Shown: one piece after another, positions 44,599 to 52,333 of the stretch
Layout of the letters: every line of letters begins with the position of its first letter
How positions within the stretch are numbered: the first letter of the stretch is position 1
Assembly (NCBI GenBank): GCA_017642335.1
Contig: JAGCPF010000048.1
Coordinates: forward strand, 1-59,863
Source: Fibrobacter sp.
GTDB taxonomy: Bacteria > Fibrobacterota > Fibrobacteria > Fibrobacterales > Fibrobacteraceae
Direction of reading: 5' to 3'
DNA length: 59,863 nt
Made by a program: the position numbers and the translations under genes
The notes under the pieces: generated by a model
Told to the model about the DNA's origin: nothing
The model's input: only the letters and a program-made list of their open reading frames with translations
The model's database searches: none

Positions 44599-45747
44599 AT
44601 GAGTCGTTTTTGTTTAGGTCTTGCTTTGTGGGCCTTGTTGCTTGCGCTTGCGGCCTGTGGGGGCGACAGCAAGGGAACCGACCCCAAGGATGCTGAACCT
44701 GGCGAGAATGTCGATACAGTAGTTCCCACTTTTGACGACTTGCCATCTTGCACGAGGGATCACGAAGGCGCTACCGCTTATGTGGAAGACGAGGATTCTG
44801 CCTATGTCTGTAAAAAGGGTCTCTGGGTCGTTGACGATTCGTTGACTAAGGCGATTCAGCCGGGCTCGGAGAAAAAGTCTTCGTCAAGCGTGAAAGCGAA
44901 GTCAAGTTCTAATAAGGCGAGTGACTCTAGCAGCAGCGCCAAATTACAGTCAAGTTCTAGCGCGGTAAAAACGTCCAGTAGCAGTAAAGATGGCAAGTCA
45001 AGCAGTTCAGGTGAAAGAAGCAGTTCATCGAGTTCCGTTGTTCCTACGGCTTCTTTAGCTTCACCTTGCAAAACCGCGACTGAGGACAACTGCGAATATG
45101 GCACCCTGACGGACGACAGGGACGGACAGACTTACAAGACGGTGAAAATTGGCGAACAGTGGTGGATGGCGGAAAACCTGAACTACAGGTATATTCAGCA
45201 GACATATAATGGAGGCGAAAAAGACTCTTCCAGCTATTGTTATGATAATGACCCCGCCAATTGTGCTAAATATGGCCGCTTGTACCTGTGGAGTGCTGCA
45301 ATGGACAGTTCTGGCATTATACCCGGTAACACGGCCAATGGTTGCGGTTGTGGGGAAATCTGCAACCTCGGCAACGTCAAAGTTCGTGGTGTATGCCCTG
45401 AAGGCTGGCACCTGCCCAGCAGAGACGAATGGAATACTTTGCTCACTGCAGCTGGTGGAATAGAAACCGCAGGAATAATGCTCAAGTCCACGGAAGGCTG
45501 GAATGATAAGTATGATGGGACAAGTGGCAATGGCTCGGATACCTATTCCTTCTCGGCGTTGCCTGCTGGCGACAGGGACAACGATGGGGATTACTACGAC
45601 GAGGGCTACATCGCGTACTTCTGGAGTTCTACGGAGAGCAGTAGCTACGGCGCGTACCGCATGAACTTGTACTGCAGCCTCGGCAATGCGGACCTGAACT
45701 TCAACCTCAAGAGCAACGGGTTCTCTGTTCGGTGCCTTAAGGACTAG
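44599..45747 (+). CDS. FISUMP-domain lipoprotein
   Basis: A 382-residue lipoprotein (lipobox LAAC) with a small module DDLPSCTRDHEGATAYV...YVCKKGLW shared with 27209-28321, a Ser-rich linker (about 95-150) and a C-terminal FISUMP domain: YGTLTDDRDGQTYKTVKIGEQ, WMAENLNY, YGRLYLWSAAM, VCPEGWHLPSRDEWNTL, WSSTE and FSVRCLKD. The domain is characteristic of Fibrobacter; its biochemical role is not known. It probably sits on the outer membrane. Confidence 0.88.
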   Translation: MSRFCLGLALWALLLALAACGGDSKGTDPKDAEPGENVDTVVPTFDDLPSCTRDHEGATAYVEDEDSAYVCKKGLWVVDDSLTKAIQPGSEKKSSSSVKAKSSSNKASDSSSSAKLQSSSSAVKTSSSSKDGKSSSSGERSSSSSSVVPTASLASPCKTATEDNCEYGTLTDDRDGQTYKTVKIGEQWWMAENLNYRYIQQTYNGGEKDSSSYCYDNDPANCAKYGRLYLWSAAMDSSGIIPGNTANGCGCGEICNLGNVKVRGVCPEGWHLPSRDEWNTLLTAAGGIETAGIMLKSTEGWNDKYDGTSGNGSDTYSFSALPAGDRDNDGDYYDEGYIAYFWSSTESSSYGAYRMNLYCSLGNADLNFNLKSNGFSVRCLKD

Positions 45748-46082
45748 CAAGCCGAGGGTCACGACCAAACTTGTTTGGACATGACCGAGGCGCAGAGTCC
45801 TGCGCTACGAAGTAGCGCCAGGACTAGGTTGCCAACCGCCAAGCCCCCTCCAAAAAAGGCCGGCGAAGCCGGCCCGATTTTTTATACCTCGGGCGGCCCT
45901 TTGCATTAAGGCTGCCTTTTTCTGTATAAACAGAAAACCACCTGTGAACCTTTTTTTTGCCCGCCGAAAACATCTTTTTACTACAAATTCCCGGAAAAAT
46001 TTCCCCGCATAAACGTCTATACATGCAGACGGGGGACTGTCCCCTGTCCGCCAACGGGGGCGTACCCGCAAAAGGGAACATT
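45748..46082. other. intergenic region with hairpins, no gene seen
   Basis: About 335 bases. It holds GGTCA...CCAAAC-TT-GTTTGG...TGACC (45757-45786), GCGCTAC-GAA-GTAGCGC (45804-45820), the terminator at 45858, and GGGGA-CTG-TCCCC (46033-46045), close before the nuclease start. No open frame with a good start is evident. Confidence 0.5.
45858..45883. terminator. bidirectional terminator
   Basis: GGCCGGC-GAA-GCCGGCC with AAAAAA on the left and CGATTTTTT on the right. Confidence 0.75.
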
Positions 46083-46982
46083 ATGACTAGAGAAGAATTT
46101 GCGCAGTTCCTCGGAAAACTGAGAGAAATAAACAACAACGGCGGCGACATCGACGCATTCGTCAAGGAACACGAGCACAGGAACGTTTACTTCTACAACG
46201 ACGGATGTATCAAGAAAATCCTTGCGAGCGAGCAAAACCTCATGCTCACGACGGACCTCGTGAATGCGGCGCTGGGCCTCATCGGTTCCGACCGCATCAT
46301 GAACCCGAAACTCGTCAACCCGTTTGTCCCGGGGGAATTGGGCTACCATGACATAAATCCCGATATCGGGCTTGTAAATGACCGTGGCAAGAACGTCCCT
46401 CGCGACCGCATCTCTATCGAAGTCCAGCACAACATGGAAACGTTCTACAGGGACAGGCTGGTTCTCTACGTGGCTCGCCTTACGAGCAACATGGTGAAGT
46501 CTGGCAATGCCTATCAACTTGAAAATCTGAATGTGGTCAGCTTCCAGTTCTTCGACGCATTCAAGGTCTCGCCGAATTATCGCCATACGGTGCAGCTGAA
46601 GAACCAGGAACAGCAGGTTTACTTTGACAAGCAGACGGTGACCCTAATCGAAGTGGAAAAATTCCTGAAGAGAGCCAAGGATTTCGCAGATGACACCAGC
46701 CGCCTAGCCCAGTGGCTCCGAGCCATCGACACACTGAACCGCGAGGCCGATTTCAGCGAGTTTGCGAAAGACCCCGTGTTCAGACTATTGCAAAACGAAG
46801 TAAAATTGAGTAATTTTAGTTCGAGGTATCTTATGACAGTAGACATGAGCGACTTTGACAGGGCTGTAGCAAAGTATGAAGAAAAAACTGAAATCGCGAA
46901 GAAAATGCGCGACGCGAACAAGCCGATTGAGGAAATCATCGAGTTTACGGGCCTTTCAGAAAAGACAATTCGCGAACTGTAA
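46083..46982 (+). CDS. Rpn-family PD-(D/E)XK nuclease (putative transposase)
   Basis: The ATG at 46083, with an AAGGGA site, gives 299 residues. The nuclease core is visible as PDIGLVND followed by ISIEVQHNME and FYRDRLVLYVARL, the D...ExQ pattern of PDDEXK_2. Relatives (Rpn/YhgA) promote recombination in E. coli and are often called transposases. The C-terminus (KPIEEIIEFTGLSEKTIREL) is a helix-turn-helix-like repeat, usual for this family. The last 69 bases of the gene plus its terminator are duplicated at 49896-49999. Confidence 0.85.
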   Translation: MTREEFAQFLGKLREINNNGGDIDAFVKEHEHRNVYFYNDGCIKKILASEQNLMLTTDLVNAALGLIGSDRIMNPKLVNPFVPGELGYHDINPDIGLVNDRGKNVPRDRISIEVQHNMETFYRDRLVLYVARLTSNMVKSGNAYQLENLNVVSFQFFDAFKVSPNYRHTVQLKNQEQQVYFDKQTVTLIEVEKFLKRAKDFADDTSRLAQWLRAIDTLNREADFSEFAKDPVFRLLQNEVKLSNFSSRYLMTVDMSDFDRAVAKYEEKTEIAKKMRDANKPIEEIIEFTGLSEKTIREL

Positions 46983-47017
46983 TTTGTATATTCAACGCCC
47001 TGTCCCAAAGACAGGGC
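46914..47017 (+). repeat. 104-bp direct repeat, copy 1
   Basis: It covers the end of the Rpn gene, its stop codon and the following hairpin. Copy 2 at 49896-49999 has one difference (GAGTTTACG here, GAGTTCACG there). The pair brackets the TcA-like fragment and a FISUMP lipoprotein. Confidence 0.95.
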
Positions 47018-47022
47018 TTTTT
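46997..47022 (+). terminator. terminator of the Rpn gene
   Basis: GCCCTGTC-CCAAA-GACAGGGC followed by five T residues. Confidence 0.85.
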
Positions 47023-47083
47023 CATTATAGAAACGTATTTCATAAAGCTTTCGCTTTCGGAAAAGCCGCGCAATGAGAACCTG

Positions 47084-48781
47084 ATGGCGTTCTGGGATAC
47101 GGTTGCCGATCGCCTCTACAAGATTCGTAATAGTCTCAACATCGAGGGCGTAAAGCGCACTCTTGCCCTGTTTGCTCCGCCCATCGACCCGGGCATGCTC
47201 GTCAGGGCTCGTGCTGCGGGACTTTCTATCAGCGACATTCTCGCTGATTCCGGTGCCGCTCTGCCGCATTACAGGTTCAAGGTCCTCGTGGCGAAAGCCT
47301 TGGAAATCGCACGTGACCTGCGCAATATGCAGGAATCCTTGTTGCAGGCCCTGAAGGATAAGGATTCCGAGGCATTGGCTCAATTGCGCCTGCAGCATCG
47401 CATTGCAGCGAAAAAACTGTCGCAGAACATCTTCGACATCCAGATGAAGGAACTTGAAACAGAGGCTTCTTCGCTGGAAATCGAAAAAGAAAAGAAAGCC
47501 AAGGCGCAGGAGCATCACAAGTCCAAAATTGAGAAACTCAAGACGGACTTTGAGAACGGCTACGCCAAGACGATGCAGAAGGTTGCCGACCTCCGCGAGA
47601 AGGTCGAATCTGCGAAACGCATTGCTTCTACTCTGTACAGCATGCCCGACCTGGATGCCGGCGGTATTGTGAACGCTTTCGGAGGCATTGACTTCCATGT
47701 GGCCTCCTACGGTGGGCGCAAGCTAGGTGAGGCTGCCATCACCATGGCCGAAAGCTACCTTTCCAAGGCTCTTGAAAGAGAGGCTGCCGCTTTGCAGCAG
47801 AAGGCCAAGGGCGAAGAGAAGAAGGAATCCGAAGAAGAAGCATTCGAGGAGTCTGTGGCGACAGACGAAATAGACCAGACGGAAAAGTCTATTATCGTCA
47901 ACACCATTCGGCAGGAACAGAACGAGAAGGAACAGGAACTTTTCGAGAAGGAATTGGAACGCGACGAGGAGGAATACGAGTTCCTTTGCGACAAGTTTAC
48001 CAACAAGGATCTGCACGAATGGCTCGTAAAGCAGCTTACCAAACTCTCCAAAACGATGTGCAAACTCACCACGAAGGTTGCCAAGATGGCCGAAAAGTGC
48101 TACCATTTCGAAATAGGAGATGTAGAAGTGGGCAACGCAAAAACGTTCATCGGCAACAGCTATTGGGATGGGGCATACAGCGGATTACTGTCTGCTGATA
48201 GGCTCATTGCCGATTTGCATGCCATGGAAGTTGCTTATCTCGAGAATGATAAGAATGAGTTGGAAATTACGAGAGATATTTATTTTGATGAGATAACTGA
48301 TAAGCAACAAAATAAGAATTATTTATCTATACTTCAAAATGATTATAAAACGAAAATTATTGAAGATTTCCCATTTACTATTTACGAAGACTCGTTTGAT
48401 AAATTTGATCATTATTTCAAAAGAATCCGTAACGTTCAGTTAAAAGTTATTTTAAACGAACCTAAGCAAGATGATGTAGCGTTGAATCAAAAACCAAAAC
48501 GGAGAATAAATATAGAACTCTCTTTAACGGAAAACAGGTTGTATTTAAACAAATCTGATGCAATTCAAAATCGTGTTGGTGTACAAACTATTGCTACAAG
48601 TATCGCTCATCAAGATGCAAATCAGTTCGTTTTTGATTTCAGGAATGAAAAATACAGACCCTTTGAGGGTGCCGGACTAGACTCTTCGTGGAAATTGACT
48701 ATTCCAGAAATAACGGGAGGGGAAATTTCAAATGTGATAATGACTGTCAGCTATACTGCCAGAAAAGGAGCGCAAAAATGA
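47084..48781 (+). CDS. orphan C-terminal part of a Tc toxin A subunit (TcA), 5'-truncated
   Basis: The 565-residue frame aligns with the end of TcA proteins, which are normally over 2000 residues long. It shows the FWDTVADRLYKIRNSLNIEG start of the pore-forming part, PPIDPGMLVRARAAG, LPHYRF, long amphipathic helices (about 80-300), YWDGAYSGLLSADRLI and the TcB-binding end with PFEGAGLDSSWKL and VSYTARKG. Homologous codons (PRNENL) continue a few residues upstream of the ATG. The N-terminal two thirds are gone; the Rpn gene and its terminator lie there instead. No good ribosome site is seen. From about 48245 the gene becomes strongly A+T-rich. It may be a remnant or a short TcA-derived protein. 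Confidence 0.75.
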   Translation: MAFWDTVADRLYKIRNSLNIEGVKRTLALFAPPIDPGMLVRARAAGLSISDILADSGAALPHYRFKVLVAKALEIARDLRNMQESLLQALKDKDSEALAQLRLQHRIAAKKLSQNIFDIQMKELETEASSLEIEKEKKAKAQEHHKSKIEKLKTDFENGYAKTMQKVADLREKVESAKRIASTLYSMPDLDAGGIVNAFGGIDFHVASYGGRKLGEAAITMAESYLSKALEREAAALQQKAKGEEKKESEEEAFEESVATDEIDQTEKSIIVNTIRQEQNEKEQELFEKELERDEEEYEFLCDKFTNKDLHEWLVKQLTKLSKTMCKLTTKVAKMAEKCYHFEIGDVEVGNAKTFIGNSYWDGAYSGLLSADRLIADLHAMEVAYLENDKNELEITRDIYFDEITDKQQNKNYLSILQNDYKTKIIEDFPFTIYEDSFDKFDHYFKRIRNVQLKVILNEPKQDDVALNQKPKRRINIELSLTENRLYLNKSDAIQNRVGVQTIATSIAHQDANQFVFDFRNEKYRPFEGAGLDSSWKLTIPEITGGEISNVIMTVSYTARKGAQK

Positions 48782-49878
48782 AGGTTCCCAAAATAAGCTT
48801 GTTGCTCACATTCGTTTTCCTAATCGGATGTGGTGATGATAAATCGTCAGGGAGCAATCCCATTGTCTCTGACGAACCATCGTCATCGGTAATTGCGGAA
48901 CCGGAGTCCTCCAGTGATAAGGAGGCTTCCTCTACAAAGGGGTCCTCGAGCAGCATAGGTAAATCTAGCAGCAGTTCTAAGGACGCGGAACAAGTCAAAT
49001 TGTCCTCAAACGACAAAACAAAGTCATCTTCCTCCAGTTCTGTAAAATCTTCAAGCAGCTCGAAAGAAACCTCGTCAAGTGCGAAAGATTCTTCGAGTAG
49101 CAGCGAAGAAAAGGAATCGTCAAGCAGCAATGTGAAGACTTCCAGCAGCAGCGCAAAGCCCTCGTCTAGTTCTGCGAAGTCGTCCAGCAGCAGCGTGAAG
49201 TCCTCATCTAGTTCTGCGAAGTCATCCAGCAGTTCTGCAGTAATTCCTTCAAAACTTTATGATTGTGAAACGTACAAGTGCGTCTCGACTAAGTATCTTA
49301 ACCCCGAGATAGAATACGGCGAACTTTTGGATGTACGTGATTCGCAGGTATACAGGACTGTGCAAATAGGAGAACAGGTATGGATGGCCCAGAACCTGAA
49401 CTACAAATCGGATACCCTGAGTTTTTGTTATAGGAATGATTCTTTGAATTGTATGCAGTGGGGCCGCCTATATACCTGGGAAAAGGCCATGACTGTCTGC
49501 CCGGAGGGATGGCATTTGCCCGATACGTCCGAATACCGTATTTTAGTTGATTATGCAAATGAACATAGAGGCGACATTAAACTTGGAGAAAGCCTTGAAA
49601 GTCTGGAAACGGGGTATTATGACATATTTGGTTTCAGCATACTCCTTGGCTCGGGATATTCTCCTGGAGGAGTCGCCTTTGATAAAGGTGGAAAAACCAA
49701 TGGAGATGCTTTTTTTTGGACTGCATCAGAAACGGATGGAAAAGAAGCGGCTTTTCCGCCAGAGGAGTATGCTATATCACGTATCTTGAAAAATGATGTA
49801 AGTATGTATGGCAAAGTCCTTGGAGTAAAGGCTTTTGAAAAAGAAGATTGGTTATCCGTAAGATGCCTTAAAGACTAA
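48778..49878 (+). CDS. FISUMP-domain lipoprotein coupled to the TcA-like gene
   Basis: The ATG at 48778 overlaps the preceding stop (ATGA) and has an AAGGAG site; 366 residues. Lipobox LIGC is followed by a very long Ser-rich linker (about 25-185, many SSSSxK units) and a FISUMP domain: YGELLDVRDSQVYRTVQIGEQ, WMAQNLNY, WGRLYTWEKAMTVCPEGWHLPD, FWTASE and LSVRCLKD. Translation is coupled to the TcA fragment, which suggests a shared purpose or a shared history of insertion. Its second half is A+T-rich. Confidence 0.87.
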   Translation: MKVPKISLLLTFVFLIGCGDDKSSGSNPIVSDEPSSSVIAEPESSSDKEASSTKGSSSSIGKSSSSSKDAEQVKLSSNDKTKSSSSSSVKSSSSSKETSSSAKDSSSSSEEKESSSSNVKTSSSSAKPSSSSAKSSSSSVKSSSSSAKSSSSSAVIPSKLYDCETYKCVSTKYLNPEIEYGELLDVRDSQVYRTVQIGEQVWMAQNLNYKSDTLSFCYRNDSLNCMQWGRLYTWEKAMTVCPEGWHLPDTSEYRILVDYANEHRGDIKLGESLESLETGYYDIFGFSILLGSGYSPGGVAFDKGGKTNGDAFFWTASETDGKEAAFPPEEYAISRILKNDVSMYGKVLGVKAFEKEDWLSVRCLKD

Positions 49879-49880
49879 CT

Positions 49881-49964
49881 ATGGTGAAAACCCTTGCGAA
49901 CAAGCCGATTGAGGAAATCATCGAGTTCACGGGCCTTTCAGAAAAGACAATTCGCGAACTGTAA
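49881..49964 (+). pseudogene. remnant of a second Rpn gene (3' end only)
   Basis: A 27-codon frame, MVKTLANKPIEEIIEF and on to TIREL, whose codons from ANK onward equal the end of the Rpn gene at 46083-46982. The rest of the gene is missing. It is the coding part of copy 2 of the 104-bp repeat. Confidence 0.7.
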
Positions 49965-49999
49965 TTTGTATATTCAACGCCCTGTCCCAAAGACAGGGC
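49896..49999 (+). repeat. 104-bp direct repeat, copy 2
   Basis: See copy 1 at 46914-47017. The hairpin GCCCTGTC/GACAGGGC is kept but the T run after it is weaker here (GTTTCC). Confidence 0.95.
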
Positions 50000-50036
50000 G
50001 TTTCCAACTGCAACACAATAAAATCAAAGGATTAAT

Positions 50037-51308
50037 TTAACCTCTCACCTGCCCGTTGCCGCGGAGAATCCACTTGTAGCTGCAGAGGCTTTCTACGCCC
50101 ATGGGGCCGCGAGCATGCAACTTGTCGGTGGAAATTCCCACTTCGGCGCCGAGGCCGTATTCGCCACCGTCGGCAAAGCGGGTGCTTGCGTTCACCATCA
50201 CGCTGCTGCTGTCCACGTTCGCGACAAAGTAGTCCTGCACGGAGGTGTCTTCTGCAACGACGGCTTCGGTGTGGCGGCTGCTGTTCTTTTCGATGTGGTC
50301 GCAGGCTTCGGCGACGTTATCGACGAACTTGACGCTTGCCTTGAGGGCGAGGTATTCGTGGTGGTAGTTGCTGTCGTCACCGATGTCTGCGATGCGGCTG
50401 TCGTGGCTCTGGGCATCCTTGTTGCCGAAGAGCTCCACGCCGCGGTCGGCGAGGCAGTCAATCAGTTTCTTGACGTTGGCGTCGTCGATATGGCGGTCGA
50501 TAATCACGCATTCCATGGCGTTGCACACGCCGGTGCGCTGCGTCTTGGCGTTGATGAGAATGTTCACCGCCTTGTCGATGTCGGCGGACTTGTCCACGTA
50601 CACGTGGCAAATGCCGTTGAAGTGCTTGATCACGGGAATCTTGCTCTGGTCGACCACGGCGCGGATCAGGCGTTCGCCGCCGCGGGGAATCACGAGGTCG
50701 ATGCAGTCGTTGCGCTGCAAAAGCATGCCCACCAGGTCGTGGCTCGTTTCGGTCACGAGTTGCACGGCGTTTTCGCTAACGCCGTTTGCGGCCAGCGCTT
50801 CGTGGAAAATCCCGGCGAGGCACTTCGCAGAGTTGAGCGATTCCTTGCCGCCGCGCAAAATCACGGCATTGCCCGCCTTGAAGCATAGGCATGCGCCGTC
50901 AATCGTCACGTTCGGGCGGCTTTCGAAAATAAAGAATACAGCGCCGATAGGCACGGCCACACGGCTAATCTTGATGCCGTTCTTGAGTTCGCGGCTTTCG
51001 AGCACGCGGTTCAGCGGGTCGGCAAAGGAGGCAATTTCTTCGGCACCCTTGGCCATGGCCTCGATACGGGCGTCGTTCAATGTGAGGCGGTCCATCTTCG
51101 AGTCGTCGAGCTTCCCGGCGGCGGCTTCGAGGTCAAGCTTGTTGGCGGCCAAAATCTCCGGTTTTTTCTCGCGGATGAGTTTTGCCACGAGGTTCAGCAC
51201 GGCGCTGCGCTTCTCGGCGGTCAGCGTGCGGAGGTTCTTGCTTGCGTTTTTGGCGTTATTTGCCAAAATGTCAGAGTATTGGTCCAAGTTGGAATATTTT
51301 TGAGTCAT
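50037..51308 (-). CDS. proA: glutamate-5-semialdehyde dehydrogenase
   Basis: ProA reduces gamma-glutamyl phosphate in proline synthesis. The 423-residue length is normal. Motifs: AVPIGAVFFIFESRPNVT, GNAVILRGGKES, the catalytic cysteine in QRTGVCNAMECV and a late DGGEYGLGAEVGIS. No proB is adjacent. A TATATT box lies 6 bases before the ATG on the minus strand, so the message may have almost no leader. Confidence 0.96.
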   Translation of the reverse strand: MTQKYSNLDQYSDILANNAKNASKNLRTLTAEKRSAVLNLVAKLIREKKPEILAANKLDLEAAAGKLDDSKMDRLTLNDARIEAMAKGAEEIASFADPLNRVLESRELKNGIKISRVAVPIGAVFFIFESRPNVTIDGACLCFKAGNAVILRGGKESLNSAKCLAGIFHEALAANGVSENAVQLVTETSHDLVGMLLQRNDCIDLVIPRGGERLIRAVVDQSKIPVIKHFNGICHVYVDKSADIDKAVNILINAKTQRTGVCNAMECVIIDRHIDDANVKKLIDCLADRGVELFGNKDAQSHDSRIADIGDDSNYHHEYLALKASVKFVDNVAEACDHIEKNSSRHTEAVVAEDTSVQDYFVANVDSSSVMVNASTRFADGGEYGLGAEVGISTDKLHARGPMGVESLCSYKWILRGNGQVRG

Positions 51309-51586
51309 AATTTTAATATAGAAATTTGGATTTTTTCCCGTTTGGAGTTATTTTAAAATTTACAGGTTTGTTTTTATTTGCGACGAGGGTGAATAGTTGC
51401 GAATATCGGACTTGGGTGATTAGGGCCCGGCGCTCTCTCTCTGCGCTAGGGTCCTTTTTTGTGCATAAAAATCGGTTTTTCAGGATGAAAACATTTTTTT
51501 AGATGCCAGAAATCCATTTTATGCTACATTTCTTTTTCCTTTTTGCGTTTGGACTCGCTTTCCATGTACATTTGTAGTGGGGGATT
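51309..51586 (+). promoter_or_regulatory. leader region with terminator-like hairpin
   Basis: A G+C-rich hairpin (GGCCCGGCGC with GCGCTAGGGTCC, about 51423-51454, G-T pairs included) followed by TTTTTT lies in the plus direction about 130 bases before the FISUMP gene. No plus-strand gene precedes it, so it may be an attenuator or the end of a small RNA. Nothing else is recognised here. Confidence 0.35.
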
Positions 51587-52279
51587 GTGAAGAACGTTTC
51601 TGTAAAAGACATCTCCGTTAATTTCATGCTGGGCGCAGCGTTTCTGGCCGTCCTCGTTTGGGCGTGTACCGACGCGGAATCCGATGCGCCCGCTGAACCG
51701 GCGGTAGAAAGTTTAGTACAGGAAGGAACCCCGTTCACGGACCCCCGCGACAATCGCGTGTACAAGACGGTGAAGGTGGGCGAGCGAGTCTGGATGGCCG
51801 AGAACATGAAGTTCTACGATGCTGACAAGAAGGGCGATTTTTACGGCAAGTCCTGGTGCTATGGCAACGTGGAGGAGAACTGCGAAACCTACGGGCGGCT
51901 CTACCACTGGAACGCTGCGGCCAAGGCTTGCCCTGCGGGCTGGCACCTCCCTTCCAAGGAAGAATTCATGAGGTTGTACGATGATGTCGGCGGTGTCGAA
52001 GTGGCGGGAACAGCATTGAAGGCTTCGGAAGGCTGGCCGGAATCCGACAAGAACGACGATGCTTACGGAATGCGCATTTTGCCGGGCGGTTATTACTACA
52101 TGAAGAACTTCTTTTACGGCGGCGAGAACGCCTACTTGTGGACTTCTACCGAAGTGCGCGCCAACAACATGAACAGTGCGGGTTTTGTCGCCGGCCGTGC
52201 TTCGGGTTCCATTGACGAGACTTATGCAGAATTCGGGCTGTCCGTCCGCTGTGTCCAGGACTCGTCCGCAAACGAATAA
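51587..52279 (+). CDS. short FISUMP-domain lipoprotein
   Basis: A 230-residue lipoprotein with a GTG start. The lipobox is VWAC and the linker is very short and lacks the Ser repeats. The FISUMP domain fills the rest: DPRDNRVYKTVKVGERVWMAEN, YGRLYHWNAAAKACPAGWHLPSKEEF, LWTSTE and FGLSVRCVQD. It is the minimal form of the three FISUMP proteins here and is convergent with the GH2 gene. Confidence 0.87.
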   Translation: MKNVSVKDISVNFMLGAAFLAVLVWACTDAESDAPAEPAVESLVQEGTPFTDPRDNRVYKTVKVGERVWMAENMKFYDADKKGDFYGKSWCYGNVEENCETYGRLYHWNAAAKACPAGWHLPSKEEFMRLYDDVGGVEVAGTALKASEGWPESDKNDDAYGMRILPGGYYYMKNFFYGGENAYLWTSTEVRANNMNSAGFVAGRASGSIDETYAEFGLSVRCVQDSSANE

Positions 52280-52285
52280 AAGAAA

Positions 52286-52313
52286 AAATCGGCCCGACGG
52301 ATCGGACCGATTT
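52286..52313. terminator. terminator between convergent genes
   Basis: AAATCGGCCCGA-CGGA-TCGGACCGATTT; on the minus strand it is followed by a T run, which suits the end of the GH2 gene. Confidence 0.7.
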
Positions 52314-52333
52314 CAAACTAACCGTATAACCAA

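Noticed and set aside
45957..46082. longer N-terminus for the Rpn nuclease
   Set aside because: The extension includes a GGGGA/TCCCC hairpin and lacks a ribosome site, while the ATG at 46083 has AAGGGA.
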